Assembly (NCBI GenBank): GCA_002686265.1
Contig: NZBA01000047.1
Coordinates: 1 to 51,300 of the forward strand
Reading direction: 5' to 3'
DNA: 51,300 nt
DNA from: Planctomycetota bacterium
GTDB taxonomy: Bacteria; Planctomycetota; UBA1135; GCA-002686595
Shown: one piece after another, positions 49,742 to 51,300 of the stretch
Position numbering within the stretch: the first letter of the stretch is position 1
Layout: every line of letters begins with the position of its first letter
Program-made: the position numbers and the translations under genes
The notes under the pieces: model-generated
Databases searched by the model: none
What the model was told of the DNA's origin: nothing
Seen by the model: the letters and a program-made list of their open reading frames with translations, nothing else

Positions 49742-51300
49742 ATGAGCTCTCCCCGCACCGATCCCGAGCGCGAACCCGTTTCGGCCGACCTGGCCGATGC
49801 AGGGAAGCCCGCGGCGTTTCCGCCTCCGCCCGCCGCCGGCGGGGCGCGCCGCCGGCGTTCGGGGGCCGGCGTGCTCGACCTCGCTCTGGCCCTGCGCGCC
49901 GACCCCGAATTGCGCGACGGCTGCGAGCACTGGCGCGAGACCCCGGCCCGACCGGCGCGCAGCGCGCCGTTGCCCGCGTGCCTAGACCCGCGCCTGGCGG
50001 CGGCTCTCCAGGCGCGCGGCCTCGGAAGCCTGTTCGAGCACCAGGCGCAGGCGATCGAGGCCGCTCTCGCGGGCCGCGACGTGCTCATCGCGACACCGAC
50101 GGCTTCGGGCAAGACCCTCTGCTACACCGTGCCCTTGATGCAGCGCTTGTTCGAGTCGGGGGGCTCGGCGCGCGCCCTGTTGCTGTTTCCGACGAAGGCC
50201 TTGGGCCAGGACCAGTCGGCCAACCTGACCGATCTCGTCAGCGCCCTCGGACAGGATTGGCACGCGGCCACCTACGACGGGGACACACCCCCGGCCGTGC
50301 GGCGCACATTGCGCGATCGTGGGCACATGATCCTGACCAACCCGTGGATGCTGCACTCGGGGATCCTGCCCAACCACGCCCGCTGGTCGGAGCTATTCCG
50401 TGACCTCGAGACGATCGTGATCGACGAGGTCCACACCCTCTCGGGCGTGTTCGGATCGAGCGTGGCCAACGTCCTGCGTCGACTGCTGCGCATCGCGCGT
50501 CACTACGGCAGGGAGCCGCGCTTTCTGTGCTGTTCGGCCACCTTGCGCGACGGCGCGCGGCATGCCGAGCGCCTGCTCGGCCGCGCCGTGGAGGTCATCG
50601 ACCGCGACGCCTCGCCGCAGGGGAGGCGCATCTTCACGGTCTATTCGCCGCCTCTGCTCGATCCCGTGGCGGGCCTGCGCGCCAACGCACTCGAGGAGGC
50701 CCGGCGTCTTGCGCGGCACCTCGTCGGGCCGCGCCACCAGACGATCTTCTTCTGTCGCCGGCGAACGGCGGTGGAGGTGTTGACGCGTTACCTGAAGGAA
50801 GCGGCCGGGGACCTGGGCCTGCGCCCCGACGAGGTCCGCGGCTACCGCGGTGGCTACCTGCCGCTGTTGCGGCGCGAGATCGAGGCCGGCCTGCGCTCGG
50901 GAGAGGTCAAGGTGGTCGTCAGCACCAACGCCCTCGAGCTCGGGATCGACATCGGCGCCCTCGACGTGGCCGTGTTGGTCGGCTACCCGGGCTCCCAGGC
51001 CTCGTTCTGGCAGCGCGCGGGGCGCGTGGGCCGGCGAGGGAAGCCGAGCCTGGTGGTGCAGATCGCTCAGGCGGATCCGGTGGACCAGTACCTCGCTCGG
51101 CATCCCGAGGCGCTGTTCGCGGAGCCCCGCGAGCGCCTGGCCCTGGACCCCGACAATCTCGTCATCCTCTCCGAACAGCTCAAGTGCGCGGCCTTCGAGC
51201 TGCCCTTCGCCCTGAAGGGCGAAGGGCAGCTCGAAGGCGACGTTCCCGAAGGCGACGTTCCCGAAGGCGACGTTCCCGAAGGCGACGTTCCCGAAGGCGA
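49742..51300 (+). CDS. DEAD/DEAH-box helicase of the YprA/MrfA type, 3' end outside the window
   Basis: At least 519 aa, open to the window end with no stop. Motif I 'ATPTASGKT' is at 117-125, motif Ia region 'LLLFPTKALGQDQ', motif II DEVH at 228-231, motif III 'CCSATL', motif IV 'QTIFFCRRRTAVEVL', motif V 'VVSTNALELGIDIGALD' and motif VI 'QRAGRVGRRGK'. This set matches the COG1205 family (Bacillus MrfA/YprA, linked to mitomycin-lesion repair; Hrq1 in fungi). The MZB cysteine domain expected at the C-terminus lies beyond the end. Just after 'LKCAAFELPF' the sequence enters a near-perfect 48-bp palindrome and then a 15-bp tandem repeat encoding EGDVP units, which is atypical for the family. 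Confidence 0.9.
   Translation, partial: MSSPRTDPEREPVSADLADAGKPAAFPPPPAAGGARRRRSGAGVLDLALALRADPELRDGCEHWRETPARPARSAPLPACLDPRLAAALQARGLGSLFEHQAQAIEAALAGRDVLIATPTASGKTLCYTVPLMQRLFESGGSARALLLFPTKALGQDQSANLTDLVSALGQDWHAATYDGDTPPAVRRTLRDRGHMILTNPWMLHSGILPNHARWSELFRDLETIVIDEVHTLSGVFGSSVANVLRRLLRIARHYGREPRFLCCSATLRDGARHAERLLGRAVEVIDRDASPQGRRIFTVYSPPLLDPVAGLRANALEEARRLARHLVGPRHQTIFFCRRRTAVEVLTRYLKEAAGDLGLRPDEVRGYRGGYLPLLRREIEAGLRSGEVKVVVSTNALELGIDIGALDVAVLVGYPGSQASFWQRAGRVGRRGKPSLVVQIAQADPVDQYLARHPEALFAEPRERLALDPDNLVILSEQLKCAAFELPFALKGEGQLEGDVPEGDVPEGDVPEGDVPEG
51191..51238. repeat. 48-bp near-perfect palindrome inside the helicase gene
   Basis: Arms of 23 bp (51191-51213 and 51216-51238) are exact reverse complements, separated only by GA. 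It encodes AFELPFALKGEGQLEG in frame. The inner part is itself built from CCTTCG/CGAAGG blocks. The right arm runs into the first unit of the adjoining tandem repeat. Confidence 0.9.
51233..51300 (+). repeat. 15-bp tandem repeat at the window end
   Basis: Four identical copies of GAAGGCGACGTTCCC (51233-51292) and 8 bp of a fifth, continuing past the window. In frame it encodes repeating E-G-D-V-P. Perfect identity suggests recent expansion or an assembly limit. Confidence 0.9.

Overview
The window is about 51 kb of uniformly GC-rich bacterial chromosome with no rRNA, tRNA, CRISPR array, integrase or insertion sequence that I can support. The best guess is a high-GC member of the Planctomycetota. 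Supporting traits are a giant Ser/Thr kinase with WD40 repeats, a gspD-first type II secretion operon, System II cytochrome c biogenesis, an Mrp-type antiporter cluster, and secreted proteins with Cys-rich C-terminal modules. This is inference from gene content; no marker gene here fixes the lineage.

Layout. 0.1-12.7 kb, plus strand: kinase-WD40 protein, MnmC-like methyltransferase, TatA, MobA, long-chain polyprenyl diphosphate synthase, ResB and CcsA (cytochrome c assembly), FolD, rhomboid protease. 12.8-16.2 kb: an unrecognised secreted protein, then seryl-tRNA synthetase. 16.2-24.1 kb, minus strand: the type II secretion genes gspD-E-F-G-H-I-J, transcribed from a good sigma-70-type promoter. 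24.1-24.5 kb: divergent control region. 24.5-32.0 kb, plus strand: an Mrp-like cation/proton antiporter cluster in the order E-F-G-A(C-terminal part)-B-C-D-D-small-D, mostly coupled by 4-nt stop/start overlaps. It is followed by a nitrogen-type PTS EIIA gene with its own promoter. 32.6-38.9 kb: membrane-bound spermidine-synthase-like protein, an apparently 5'-truncated FG-GAP protein, and a metallophosphoesterase-LamG protein. 38.9-40.1 kb, minus strand: a fusion of threonylcarbamoyl-AMP synthase and low-molecular-weight phosphatase. 40.1-44.4 kb: a cytosolic histidine kinase, an NtrC-type sigma-54 activator, and a dnaK with a Cys-rich repetitive tail. 44.7-49.7 kb: GldF/GldG-type ABC transporter genes and a DUF4340 protein. 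49.7 kb to the end: a DEAD/DEAH helicase that runs off the window in 15-bp tandem repeats next to a near-perfect 48-bp palindrome.

The most notable regulatory signal lies between the sigma-54 activator gene and dnaK. Two 17-bp palindromes, 40 bp apart centre to centre, sit about 65 bp upstream of a -24/-12-like element. This suggests that the kinase/activator pair drives the neighbouring chaperone gene. Several genes (ABC ATPase, EIIA, perhaps folD) have a -10 box only 7-9 nt before the start codon, which predicts leaderless or nearly leaderless mRNAs.
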